Source: MGBC131033 sp910585655
GTDB lineage: Bacteria; Bacillota; Clostridia; Lachnospirales; Lachnospiraceae
DNA length: 18,818 nucleotides
Direction of reading: 5' to 3'
NCBI GenBank assembly: GCA_949502025.1
Contig: CATBCG010000006.1
Coordinates: 1 to 18,818 of the forward strand
Below, piece after piece: positions 1 through 6,934 of this stretch (its first letter is position 1; the number at the start of each line of letters is the position of its first letter). A model generated the notes under the pieces. That model was not told the origin of the DNA. It did not search any database and worked only from the letters and a program-made list of their open reading frames with translations. Made by a program: the position numbers and the translations under genes.

Positions 1-133
1 GACCAGAGCTTTGCCTAAAGCTTTCTTCAGATTCCACCTCACGATGGACACCCTTGCTCTTGGCTATACACTTCCCACTACCAGGGCGTGTTACGGACTT
101 TCACCGATTAGATTGCGCCCATACTGGGCGCAC
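1..133 (-). mobile_element. Group IIC intron, 5' part (domain I), truncated by window edge
   Basis: Read on the minus strand, this starts with GTGCGCCCAGTATGGGCGC and continues with GTGAAAGTCC, then GCAAGGGTGTCC and GGTGGAATCTGAAG. From memory, this order and spelling match the 5' end and domain I of the bacterial group IIC introns typified by the Oceanobacillus iheyensis intron. The 5' splice boundary is therefore at 133/134. Only about 133 nt are in view; the remaining ribozyme and any reverse transcriptase would lie beyond base 1. The site supports the call: class C introns insert just after intrinsic terminators, and here the boundary lies ten bases past the terminator stem at 144-171. 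The small plus-strand open frame across it is an antisense artefact. Confidence 0.88.
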
Positions 134-143
134 CAAAGAAGAA

Positions 144-171
144 GGCTGTCCTCTTTCCCAGAGAAACAGCC
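144..171 (-). terminator. Intrinsic terminator of the glycosyltransferase-TVP38 operon, used as intron target
   Basis: On the minus strand GGCTGT pairs with ACAGCC, and the stem extends inward through TT.CTC/GAGG with one bulge around a loop of about seven bases. It is followed by TTCTTCTTTG. It lies eight bases past the stop codon of the TVP38 gene. The pyrimidine tract is cut short by the group IIC intron, so terminator strength after insertion is uncertain. In the plus direction the same stem is followed by C and seven Ts, so it may also stop transcription from the left. Confidence 0.75.
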
Positions 172-178
172 TCTTTTT

Positions 179-892
179 TTATTTCAGAAACAATTTTAAT
201 CCTTCTGACATTCCCATACTGTAAAGGAGCAAAGCCGCCGGCTTTCCCAAAAGAATGATCCAGACAAACTTTCTGACTTTCATCCGAGTAAGCCCTGCCA
301 GATAGCATAATAGATCATCCGGCGCTACCGGAAGAAAAATCGCGATTGCAAACATTTTATCAAACCGATCTTTTTGTTCTAGCCATCCAGCGTATTTTTC
401 ATAGGCTTTTTCCGATACCATCCGCTTTACAAAATCACGTCCGTAACGTCTCGAAAGCAAAAAGGCTGCTATGGAACCTGCGCAGATTCCGATATAATTA
501 TAAGCAAATCCCTCTACTGGTCCAAACACCAACACACCTGCCGCGCAGCCAATCGCTCCTGGAAGAATCGGGATTACAACCTGAACCGCCTGAATGATTA
601 CGAAAATCAAAGGCGCCCAAATACCGAAACCAGCCATATAGTTTTGTAAAGCTTCCAGCGAAGAAAAAATCCCAAGCCGATAGCCATAAATACAAAACAG
701 GACAATAAGCGCCATTCCGATTATAGTACTTAAATTCATCCAGTTAAAGTGCTTTCCTTTTTGCTCCCCACCCGATTTTTCTCTGCTTTGAAGCAATCGT
801 TCCTTGGTTTCCTGCTTTATTTCCCGGATAGCTTTCTTTTTCTCTTCCACGCCTTGCCTTACCAGGCTTCCCATATCACTTTGTGCTTCCAT
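179..892 (-). CDS. TVP38/TMEM64 family membrane protein (SNARE_assoc/DedA-like)
   Basis: A 237-residue integral membrane protein. A charged cytoplasmic N-terminus (residues 1-45, rich in K/E/R) is followed by hydrophobic segments near 52-72, 88-115, 120-145, 180-200 and 210-232. The re-entrant-loop region typical of the VTT/SNARE_assoc fold is visible: PILPGAIGCAAGVLVFG, then SRRYGRDF, then FLPVAPDDLLCYLAG. Length fits the family (about 200-250 residues). Members are thought to move or scramble lipids or act in membrane homeostasis; the exact activity here is unknown. The start is supported by GGTAGGAGATAGAA directly before the ATG. It lies 34 bases after a lipid-type glycosyltransferase gene, so the pair is probably one operon concerned with membrane lipids (inference). 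Confidence 0.85.
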   Translation of the reverse strand: MEAQSDMGSLVRQGVEEKKKAIREIKQETKERLLQSREKSGGEQKGKHFNWMNLSTIIGMALIVLFCIYGYRLGIFSSLEALQNYMAGFGIWAPLIFVIIQAVQVVIPILPGAIGCAAGVLVFGPVEGFAYNYIGICAGSIAAFLLSRRYGRDFVKRMVSEKAYEKYAGWLEQKDRFDKMFAIAIFLPVAPDDLLCYLAGLTRMKVRKFVWIILLGKPAALLLYSMGMSEGLKLFLK

Positions 893-926
893 TTCTATCT
901 CCTACCCTTTTTCTTAACTTCTTTCC

Positions 927-1997
927 CTATTCTGCTCTTTCGGCGTTTACAGGAAGCCGAAACTTTTTTCTGCGCTTTGCTTCTCGTACTCGGATCACCT
1001 GGTTATAAAACGCCCTCCACATCTGCGCTACATGTCTACGGCTGTAATACTGCCTGCCGTCTAAAGAACGTCCACAGCCTTCTGTATAAAACTCCGTATC
1101 TTCGGAAAGCTGACGCAGCAGCTCTTCTAATTCCTCCTGCCCGTCTCCAAACAGACAATAGTCGGATAAAATCTCTTTATAAATCGGAAGTTTCCGCAGC
1201 ACTACCGGAAGCCCTACATTCATACTTTCCAAAACCGTCATCGGAAACAGCTCCTCAAAGGACGGCAAAAACAGCACGTCTGCCAAATTATACACCTCGT
1301 TCATCCGCTCCCGCTCCACATAGCCTAAAAGCGTCACATTTTTTGGCAGGTTTTTCATGCTTTGCTTGATTTCCTCATAACCGTCTGAAATTTTTCCAAA
1401 CGCAAAGACGCCTACCCATACAAACTGAAGCTGCGGAAGCCGCTCGGCTGCTGCCAAAAACTCCAAAAATCCTTTTCGCTTCTGAAGTTGTCCCACACAT
1501 AATACGGTAAATCCTTCTTTTAAATGATACTTTTTCCGCAGATACGGCTTGTTTTTCGCCGGCAGCGGACGGAACTGCACCTCGGAAACCACATTCGGAA
1601 TATAACTGATTTTTTCCGCCGGAATCCCGTATTCCTGCAGCACCTCTACAAAATACGGATTTACCGTCACCAGATGATCCATCTGCTTGTAGAAATAAAT
1701 CACATATTTGTAAAAAATCTTTTTCATCCACTTTGGTAAATGGATGCTGTTCTCCAACGTCTGAGGCAGAAAATGGACATAGCCCACGCTGCTTCCTTTT
1801 AACTTGGCAAAGGGAAGCCTCAGCAAAAAGCCCGGATTGATCGTATGGATATGTGTAATATCCCCAATCCCCTTATTTTCCTCTACTTCGTATTCGTTTA
1901 AAAACTCTCTTACTAACGCTACCTGCTCGTCGTGTGCAGAAAGCACACCCTGTCCCTTTACCATATCAGCTTTGGACATCATTACGATTTTCTTCAT
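927..1997 (-). CDS. GT4 glycosyltransferase, diglycosyl-diacylglycerol synthase-like (CpoA type)
   Basis: A 356-residue GT-B fold glycosyltransferase. The N-terminal half carries MVKGQGVLSAHDEQVALV and DITHIHTINPGFLLRLP, then GYVHFLPQTLE. The C-terminal donor half has VGQLQKRKGFLEF near residue 170 and the GT4 EX7E signature in EELFPMTVLESM near 255. The overall pattern resembles proteins annotated as 1,2-diacylglycerol-3-alpha-glucose galactosyltransferase, which add the second sugar to membrane glycolipids at the inner face of the membrane. The donor sugar is not readable from sequence. The upstream ATG at 2012 was rejected because GGGAGG lies eight bases before the ATG at 1997 and overlaps the upstream reading. 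It is co-oriented with the TVP38 gene downstream, and a TATAAT lies at 2020-2025. Confidence 0.8.
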   Translation of the reverse strand: MKKIVMMSKADMVKGQGVLSAHDEQVALVREFLNEYEVEENKGIGDITHIHTINPGFLLRLPFAKLKGSSVGYVHFLPQTLENSIHLPKWMKKIFYKYVIYFYKQMDHLVTVNPYFVEVLQEYGIPAEKISYIPNVVSEVQFRPLPAKNKPYLRKKYHLKEGFTVLCVGQLQKRKGFLEFLAAAERLPQLQFVWVGVFAFGKISDGYEEIKQSMKNLPKNVTLLGYVERERMNEVYNLADVLFLPSFEELFPMTVLESMNVGLPVVLRKLPIYKEILSDYCLFGDGQEELEELLRQLSEDTEFYTEGCGRSLDGRQYYSRRHVAQMWRAFYNQVIRVREAKRRKKFRLPVNAERAE

Positions 1998-2019
1998 ATC
2001 AAATCCTCCCATTTCTACT

Positions 2020-2025
2020 ATTATA
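2020..2025 (-). promoter_or_regulatory. Probable -10 element of the glycosyltransferase operon promoter
   Basis: A perfect TATAAT on the minus strand, about 22 bases upstream of the start codon at 1997, would give a very short leader that still includes the GGGAGG site. No good -35 sits 16-18 bases upstream, so the promoter is only moderately supported. Confidence 0.45.
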
Positions 2026-2156
2026 CTTGTTTGCCGTCAGTTTCTTTCTTGCCCTATGCTACTCACCCTATTGAAAAAATAAAAATGACTGTTGATTGTC
2101 TATTTATCTAATATAACGACTTACAATCTTTCTATTCTTCATTTTATAGCATAAAA

Positions 2157-2199
2157 AAGAAACCTTAAGAAAAAATATGGTTTTCTCCTAAGATTTCTT
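2157..2199. terminator. Long bidirectional intrinsic terminator
   Basis: The arms starting AAGAAACCTTAAG and ending CTAAGATTTCTT form a stem of about 19 base pairs, with three G-U or mismatched positions, around a short ATATGG-type loop. Plus-strand readthrough meets ACTTTTTTATT; minus-strand readthrough meets TTTTTTATG. On the minus strand it would end the large surface-protein operon whose last gene stops at 2343. It insulates that operon from the glycosyltransferase operon. Bases 2026-2156, between the operon promoter and this stem, are AT-rich with no recognised feature. Confidence 0.85.
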
Positions 2200-2342
2200 A
2201 CTTTTTTATTAACAAAACCTCTGCTTGAAAAGCCTTTCTCGCAAAACGTATGAAGCCGTTTCAAAAGATATACCGTGTTAGCTTGCTAACCCAAGTATTC
2301 TCCCCGTTCTATGATCGTTCCGACTATCCAGACGGCTGTCGT
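2200..2342 (-). other. 3' untranslated region of the surface-protein operon
   Basis: About 140 bases between the class B sortase stop codon and the terminator. It contains a small palindrome, GTTAGCTTGCTAAC (2277-2290), but no convincing gene or RNA family. I see nothing else in it. Confidence 0.5.
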
Positions 2343-3254
2343 TTAATTCGGAATCAACACCCCATGCAGAACAAACCGGGCGTCGTCAAATTCATAGGCG
2401 CAGGTCGAAAGCAGGACATAGCGGTACTCCTGGTATTCCTCGCCGTCTCCTTCCTGTTCCTCCCAGCGGCACAGCTCCTGCCAGCTTTGTTCCGGACGAA
2501 AGTTGGTCTTTTTTGCGCAGGAATCCAGATAGGTTTCTAACTCCTGATAAGCCTTCGGGGAACGTTCCCGCAGGCTTTTTTCGGCATTTCCACTATAGGC
2601 TTCCTCCGGAAAAATAGTATAGGTATCGGAATAGGCGGATGCGGTGTAGCCGCTAAACAACACGATCTTATAGTCCTGCTTTGGCGTCAGTAGCCACATC
2701 ACAGGATGTTCCTCGTAAAATTCCTGATTTCTCCAGCTATGCAGAACAGAAAACATCGAACCGTCTTTCATATGATGACCGTAAATAATCGTATTACGAT
2801 CGGAAAAATCGTCTTTATTTTCTACGTCTATAAAAATAGAACCTTGTTTTAACGGGCTTTTCTCGTAGCTATGCTGCAGATAAAAGTCATTGTCCTCTCC
2901 TTGCAGCACCGGATAATTGATGATCGTATCCGCACAGTAAATCCAGCCTATGATATCCGGATTGACTGCCTGAAGCGCCTCAAAATCCACTACCAATGGC
3001 GCTTTTTCGGAAAGTCTGTCTTTGGTATCCAACGAATTTTCCCCGGCTGGGGTGCTATCCCCGCTATCGGTACCGGTTTCCTCGCTCCCGTCCGAAACAT
3101 CAGAAAGAACCAGGCTTGTATACTGTTCTGCCGCCTGGCTGTAAAAGTTCCTGCTTTTTTGGTATTGTAAAAGAACCGAACACATTCCTCCTGCAGCGCC
3201 TAAAAAAATAATCAGCAGAATTCCTATGAACAGCCGCCTTTTTCCCTTCCCCAT
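2343..3254 (-). CDS. srtB: Class B sortase
   Basis: Membrane-bound transpeptidase of about 303 residues; such enzymes cleave a C-terminal sorting motif and attach the protein to the cell wall. A single N-terminal transmembrane helix (about residues 8-30) is followed by a Ser/Asp/Glu linker, then VNPDIIGWIYCADTIINYPV, the typical class B opening of the barrel. Catalytic residues are His160 in IIYGHHMKDGS, Cys285 in LLSTCAYE and Arg293 in DDARFVLHG, counted from the ATG at 3254. A TTG 12 bases upstream (3266) is an alternative start, but AAGGAG lies one base before it, which is too close. It is the last gene of the locus. The nearby KTGD-tailed protein is the best candidate substrate (inference). 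Confidence 0.9.
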   Translation of the reverse strand: MGKGKRRLFIGILLIIFLGAAGGMCSVLLQYQKSRNFYSQAAEQYTSLVLSDVSDGSEETGTDSGDSTPAGENSLDTKDRLSEKAPLVVDFEALQAVNPDIIGWIYCADTIINYPVLQGEDNDFYLQHSYEKSPLKQGSIFIDVENKDDFSDRNTIIYGHHMKDGSMFSVLHSWRNQEFYEEHPVMWLLTPKQDYKIVLFSGYTASAYSDTYTIFPEEAYSGNAEKSLRERSPKAYQELETYLDSCAKKTNFRPEQSWQELCRWEEQEGDGEEYQEYRYVLLSTCAYEFDDARFVLHGVLIPN

Positions 3255-3332
3255 CGCTCTTTCCAAACTCCTTTTCCCTGTAATCCTCTCTTTTTTACAG
3301 GCTGTTTTCTGTAGCCGCAGCTTTTTGTGCTT

Positions 3333-3845
3333 CTACGCCTCTTCCTCACGCTCCCGCAGACGGCTTGCCAGCATATTCAGCATGACCCCGCAGGCTGCCA
3401 CGCAAAGAGCATACAATTTCCCTAACGTACTGGTCCATAAAGCCATCAGGCTGCCCAGTACCGGGATATGATATTTTACACGTCCGATCAGTTCCTCATA
3501 CAAAACGGTATTCATATCTGCCGCGGCATTGGCGTCCCCTTTGGTGACAAATTCTCCCTCTACCATGCGGTTCCGAAGAACACGGTGAGTAATCACGGTT
3601 CCTTCGCTGCGGAAAGCGATGATATCCTCTGCCTGTATTTCCTCCGGGGTAAGAATTTCCACATAAATCAGGCTGCCTACCGGAAGCGTCGGCTCCATAC
3701 TTCCGCTGATGACATGATACATTTCATAGCCCAAAGCGTTTGGAAGCGTAAGCGACAAGCTAATTAAAATCACGGCAACTAACAACAGGCAGCCTAACAG
3801 ATTACACAGAAGGGGAATCCATTTTTTGCTTCGTTTGCTTTTCAT
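3333..3845 (-). CDS. sipW: SipW-type (ER-type) signal peptidase I
   Basis: A 170-residue membrane protease. An N-terminal helix (residues 10-35) is followed by catalytic Ser49 in SGSMEPT, then His87 in VITHRV where bacterial-type enzymes have Lys, and Asp104 in TKGDAN. This Ser/His set marks the SipW/ER-type class, which in Bacillus subtilis cleaves TasA and TapA. A second hydrophobic segment lies at about 128-158 and the tail is charged. The ATG is preceded by AAAGGAAG. The first 44 bases overlap the end of the MucBP-like gene upstream, which suggests translational coupling. The two SipW-dependent signal peptides encoded upstream in the same operon are the probable substrates. Confidence 0.92.
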   Translation of the reverse strand: MKSKRSKKWIPLLCNLLGCLLLVAVILISLSLTLPNALGYEMYHVISGSMEPTLPVGSLIYVEILTPEEIQAEDIIAFRSEGTVITHRVLRNRMVEGEFVTKGDANAAADMNTVLYEELIGRVKYHIPVLGSLMALWTSTLGKLYALCVAACGVMLNMLASRLREREEEA

Positions 3846-4818
3846 ATTGCTTCTTCCTTTTTTTACAGGATTTTACATACCAAGTTCCTATGATAGCAGC
3901 CACCAGCACCGTTGCAATAATACCGGCTTTTGCCTGAATCGGCAGTCCGCCAAATAACAATACGCCGTCTGCCAGAATTTCGCGTCCCTTATTGAACAAA
4001 TCGTTTGCCAACGGCACTTCGTTATCGTCTAAATCTACAATATCCGGTGGATTATCCGTCTCTTCGTCCTCATTTTCTCCATTGTTCTCATCCTCATCAC
4101 CCGGATTGCCGCCCTCATCTTCTTCGTTTTCTCCGTTTGGATTATCCTCTGTATTCTCTTCTTCGTCCTCATCCTCTTCAATGATTGTCACGGTCTCCTC
4201 TGTGTCTTCTCCACCCGGCTGATTTGTGGCAGAAGCTACCGTATAAACGAAGGTAAACACATTCTCTTCTGCATTGCCCGAAAGAGTTTTGGTCAGGTTA
4301 TATGCCTGCGGCTGATAGCCTTCCAGATACAAATATGCCACGACCGGCTTATCTCCCACATTTCCATAATACGTTTCCGCCGGCATCAGAGTATTCCCGT
4401 CCTCGTCCTCATAATGAATGGTATAGGCAACCGAATCGTTTAGCAAACCATATGCCACTACATAGTCCTGATCGCCCGTCACCAAAAAAGAGGTGGCGCC
4501 TACTGTCGCGTTATCCTTTCCGCTCTCGCGGATTCCTTTTATATAATATTTACTCCCATCTTTTAAAGAAACGTTCCGAATGTCAAAATCCAGCCGTTCT
4601 CCATACGTCAAACCCCGGTATGTGATGACCTCGCCGTCCTGAAACGTCCCTTGCTGCCCTGCGTAAATCCGAACCGTATACGTATAGCTCTCCCCCGCTG
4701 CCAGTACCGGAACTGTCTGGAAAAAGGCAGATAGACCGAGGCTTAAAAATAAAATCCCTGCCGCCAGCACAGCACCCCATACCCGGACAGCTTTTTTTTC
4801 AGATTGTCTCATATCCAT
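3802..4818 (-). CDS. MucBP-like membrane surface protein with acidic stalk
   Basis: A 338-residue secreted, membrane-anchored protein. A signal peptide (residues 1-41, ending VLAAG) leads to a beta-rich ectodomain. Residues 130-193 (AYTIHYEDEDGNTL, then GYQPQAYNL, then FTFVYT) resemble the MucBP fold seen in Gram-positive adhesins. Residues 202-270 are almost all Asp, Glu, Asn and Gly, a likely extended spacer. A C-terminal helix (about 296-316) ends in KKRKK, giving a type I membrane topology. No LPXTG-like motif precedes that helix, so it is probably membrane-held rather than wall-linked. Its ATG directly follows the TGA of the upstream gene, with GGAGAATGGG as ribosome site. Ligand unknown. 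Confidence 0.75.
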   Translation of the reverse strand: MDMRQSEKKAVRVWGAVLAAGILFLSLGLSAFFQTVPVLAAGESYTYTVRIYAGQQGTFQDGEVITYRGLTYGERLDFDIRNVSLKDGSKYYIKGIRESGKDNATVGATSFLVTGDQDYVVAYGLLNDSVAYTIHYEDEDGNTLMPAETYYGNVGDKPVVAYLYLEGYQPQAYNLTKTLSGNAEENVFTFVYTVASATNQPGGEDTEETVTIIEEDEDEEENTEDNPNGENEEDEGGNPGDEDENNGENEDEETDNPPDIVDLDDNEVPLANDLFNKGREILADGVLLFGGLPIQAKAGIIATVLVAAIIGTWYVKSCKKRKKQYEKQTKQKMDSPSV

Positions 4819-5601
4819 TCACCCATTCTCCTGCTCTTTTTTATGCTGCTTCCGGCTATAGATTCCCAAAAGCAGCAGCAAAAAGCCACTGATGCCCATA
4901 GCTGCCAAATAAGGAATCAACTCTGTCTCATCGCCTGTTTTTACGATTTTCGTTCGCTTTGAGCCGCCTGGCTCCGAATCAGTTCCGCCTAATGCTACTG
5001 CAAAATTCATCTGCAGATCCGCTAACGTATTCTGATAGGCGTTACCTTGTGTCTCCCCGTCCAAGGCAATTTCCAACATCAGCGTTCCGTCCTGCCCCTG
5101 ACGAAGCGTATCCAAATAGAAAAAATCTTTTAAGGCGTTCGTCGCCTCATGAAGCCCCTGTTCTTCCCGGCTCTCCCGACTTACGGATTCCCCGCCGATC
5201 GTATCGCTGCTAAAAAGCACCTGCTCTTTTTTATCTTTGTCTATATAAGTCAGCACATACGTATAGGCGCCTCCCGACGTCCCGGAATTGGCACTTCGAT
5301 CTTCCAGAGAATACAACACTTTATTGGTCATATACCAATCTGCGGCTTCTTTATGTTCGTTCTTTAGATGCAATGTAAAAATAATATTGTCGCCTGGCTG
5401 CAAACCAGATATTGCATCATCCAAATCGGAAGCGCCGAAATTACTCTCTAACATTTCCTCCTCGGTAAAGCTGACCTGCCAGCCGCTTTCTCCATATAAG
5501 GTTTCTGCCTGCGCGATCAGCGTCTGCCCAGACCAGCCCGACGATCCCAAAATCGAAAGAAATGCCGCCAACAACGTCAAAGCAACTACTCGTTTTTTCA
5601 T
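4819..5601 (-). CDS. Surface protein with KTGD sorting-like tail
   Basis: A 260-residue secreted protein of a family I cannot name. The N-terminus is a Sec signal peptide (to about residue 33). The ectodomain (34-205) has PGDNIIFTLHLKNE followed by ADWYMTN, which recalls TasA/camelysin-type beta proteins. The C-terminus has TKIVKTGDETELIP (KTGD at about 221-224), a hydrophobic helix (about 230-247) and SRKQHKK. This is the layout of a sorting signal, but with KTGD in place of LPXTG. The class B sortase at the end of the operon could process it (inference). GTG 5610, ATG 5607 and GTG 5604 are alternative starts; ATG 5601 is chosen because AGGTG sits at proper spacing and MKKR is a normal signal-peptide start. 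Confidence 0.7.
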   Translation of the reverse strand: MKKRVVALTLLAAFLSILGSSGWSGQTLIAQAETLYGESGWQVSFTEEEMLESNFGASDLDDAISGLQPGDNIIFTLHLKNEHKEAADWYMTNKVLYSLEDRSANSGTSGGAYTYVLTYIDKDKKEQVLFSSDTIGGESVSRESREEQGLHEATNALKDFFYLDTLRQGQDGTLMLEIALDGETQGNAYQNTLADLQMNFAVALGGTDSEPGGSKRTKIVKTGDETELIPYLAAMGISGFLLLLLGIYSRKQHKKEQENG

Positions 5602-5626
5602 CACCATCACCTGCTTTGCTATTTTT

Positions 5627-6400
5627 CTACTGTTTTAAGTGAAGCGTCCCGTCTGTTGCAACGTCTGCCTCACAGCCCCAGGCGCTTCGGATCGCCGCTT
5701 GTGCATTGTGTGTCTGTACGGCGTCCACCCTGGCTTCAACCCAAAACTGCACGCCGTCATAGTCGTAGGTCGTACGGATTGTCGTAACGTTTCCTTCCTT
5801 TGTCGTCGTTTCGCTGACTTTAGCGGCAAGTGAGCCGTCCACCGTCAAAGTGTCGCTTAACGGCGGTGTCGTATCTCCTGCCTTTAAAATTCCTTTGTAA
5901 TACAAAACCGTTCGCTCCGGGGTCGTAGAAGCTTCGTCTATGATCCAATCGGTTCCAACATTGACCAGGTTTAGCCCTATCAAATCCGGCGACAGATCCG
6001 GGAGCTTCTCTCCCTCGGCGTCAAGCCAATATTTATACAGTCGAACACGAACATACTGATCAATCGTCCCACTATTTGTCACAGCCAATTCCTCCGGATA
6101 AACCCTTCCTAGACGAAAGCGTTCTCCCTCCGGCACCATATGTTCCAGCAACGCGCCCGTCGCTTCGCTCCAGGTTCCATCAGAGGAGTTGCCATAATCT
6201 CTCCAGGATACTTTTTCCCCATTTTCCAACAAGCTTACTCCGATGCTGTCCATTTCCACACGAGACGTATAGTTTTCTGAATAGTAAGACAGCGCTGCTC
6301 TCGTTGTTCCTACCGCACTCCCCAGCAGCAGCACCGCAGCCAGGAAAAACAATAAAACAGAAGTAATGGGTGATTTTATGATTTTTTTCAGTTTATCCAT
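5627..6400 (-). CDS. SipW-dependent (TasA/camelysin-like) secreted fibre protein
   Basis: A 257-residue secreted protein. The N-terminus (MDKLKKI, a hydrophobic run at 14-29, then GTTRAALSYYSENYTSRVEM) fits the SipW-dependent signal peptide pattern in which cleavage falls near a G-T-x-A-x-x/S motif. The mature part has NSGTIDQYVRVRLYKYW and ends with VEARVDAVQTHNAQAAIRSAWG, an ending common in camelysin/TasA-like proteins. In Bacillus such proteins form matrix fibres; assembly here is inferred. It has no membrane or wall anchor. Its ATG overlaps the upstream TAA by one base (TAATG) and follows GGAGGTGAGGAG. The last codons, LKQ-stop, share a 16-base identity with the spacer at 8228-8243. Confidence 0.78.
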   Translation of the reverse strand: MDKLKKIIKSPITSVLLFFLAAVLLLGSAVGTTRAALSYYSENYTSRVEMDSIGVSLLENGEKVSWRDYGNSSDGTWSEATGALLEHMVPEGERFRLGRVYPEELAVTNSGTIDQYVRVRLYKYWLDAEGEKLPDLSPDLIGLNLVNVGTDWIIDEASTTPERTVLYYKGILKAGDTTPPLSDTLTVDGSLAAKVSETTTKEGNVTTIRTTYDYDGVQFWVEARVDAVQTHNAQAAIRSAWGCEADVATDGTLHLKQ

Positions 6401-6933
6401 TACTCCTCACCTCCGTAAACCGTGCTTCCGGTCTCTACCTTCACTGCCCAGTCTGCATATGGTTCGCCATTTTCCCGGTAACGGACAGGGGTACACTCAT
6501 AAACGACAATGACGTTAAAATCCGCCGGATTTGCGTCGGCAGGAAGGTTAGAAAGTATCCCGTCCTGCTCTGTCTGAATCTTGATAGAAAGCTCTTCCGT
6601 CGTCTCTTTGCCATATAAAATATCCTGATAATAGTAATATCCGTCCTCTCCTAACGACCATTTTGAGGACGCGTCGCTATAGACCAACTGATATGCCGAA
6701 CCGCAGAACGCCTTTACCCGGACAAAAACCGGTTCGGAATCCTCTTTGCTTACTATGGAAATATGCTTCGTCCAGACGGAAAACCGCTCCTGCAGCTCCG
6801 TTTCTGCGCCCAAATCAATCCGCATCCCGCCTCCTGCTTCGGCATAAGTCGTAAAGTACGCCCCGGTGCTTTCTAAATCCGTCGTCAAAATCAGCGCTGC
6901 CGCCGCTATCCCTAGAAGTATGCTTTTTTTCAT
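6400..6933 (-). CDS. Second SipW-dependent secreted protein
   Basis: A 177-residue secreted protein. Its signal region is MKKS, a hydrophobic core, then STGAYFTTYAEAGGG, a clear match to the SipW-type G-x-Y-F cleavage context (compare GTWAYF in TasA). The mature part contains EPVFVRVKAF, YYYYQDILYGKETTEEL and a short tail without anchor. Fold and role are probably those of a TasA-like minor fibre component or fibre anchor, analogous in position to TapA (inference). An in-frame start 33 bases upstream was rejected: AAGGAGG stands nine bases before the ATG at 6933, and only one base separates that ATG from the stop of the upstream gene. The next gene overlaps its stop codon by one base. Confidence 0.75.
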   Translation of the reverse strand: MKKSILLGIAAAALILTTDLESTGAYFTTYAEAGGGMRIDLGAETELQERFSVWTKHISIVSKEDSEPVFVRVKAFCGSAYQLVYSDASSKWSLGEDGYYYYQDILYGKETTEELSIKIQTEQDGILSNLPADANPADFNVIVVYECTPVRYRENGEPYADWAVKVETGSTVYGGEE

Positions 6934-6934
6934 C

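Noticed and set aside
11..199. 62-residue plus-strand open frame at the left edge
   Set aside because: It is antisense to the group IIC intron 5' end and the terminator; such frames are often called as hypothetical proteins over intron RNA.
2277..2290. Palindrome GTTAGCTTGCTAAC as an operator or attachment site
   Set aside because: It lies in the 3' untranslated region after the last gene, is short and single copy, with no integrase or regulator nearby.
3992..4222. Ser-rich plus-strand open frame
   Set aside because: It mirrors the Asp/Glu codons of the acidic stalk in the MucBP-like gene and has low complexity.
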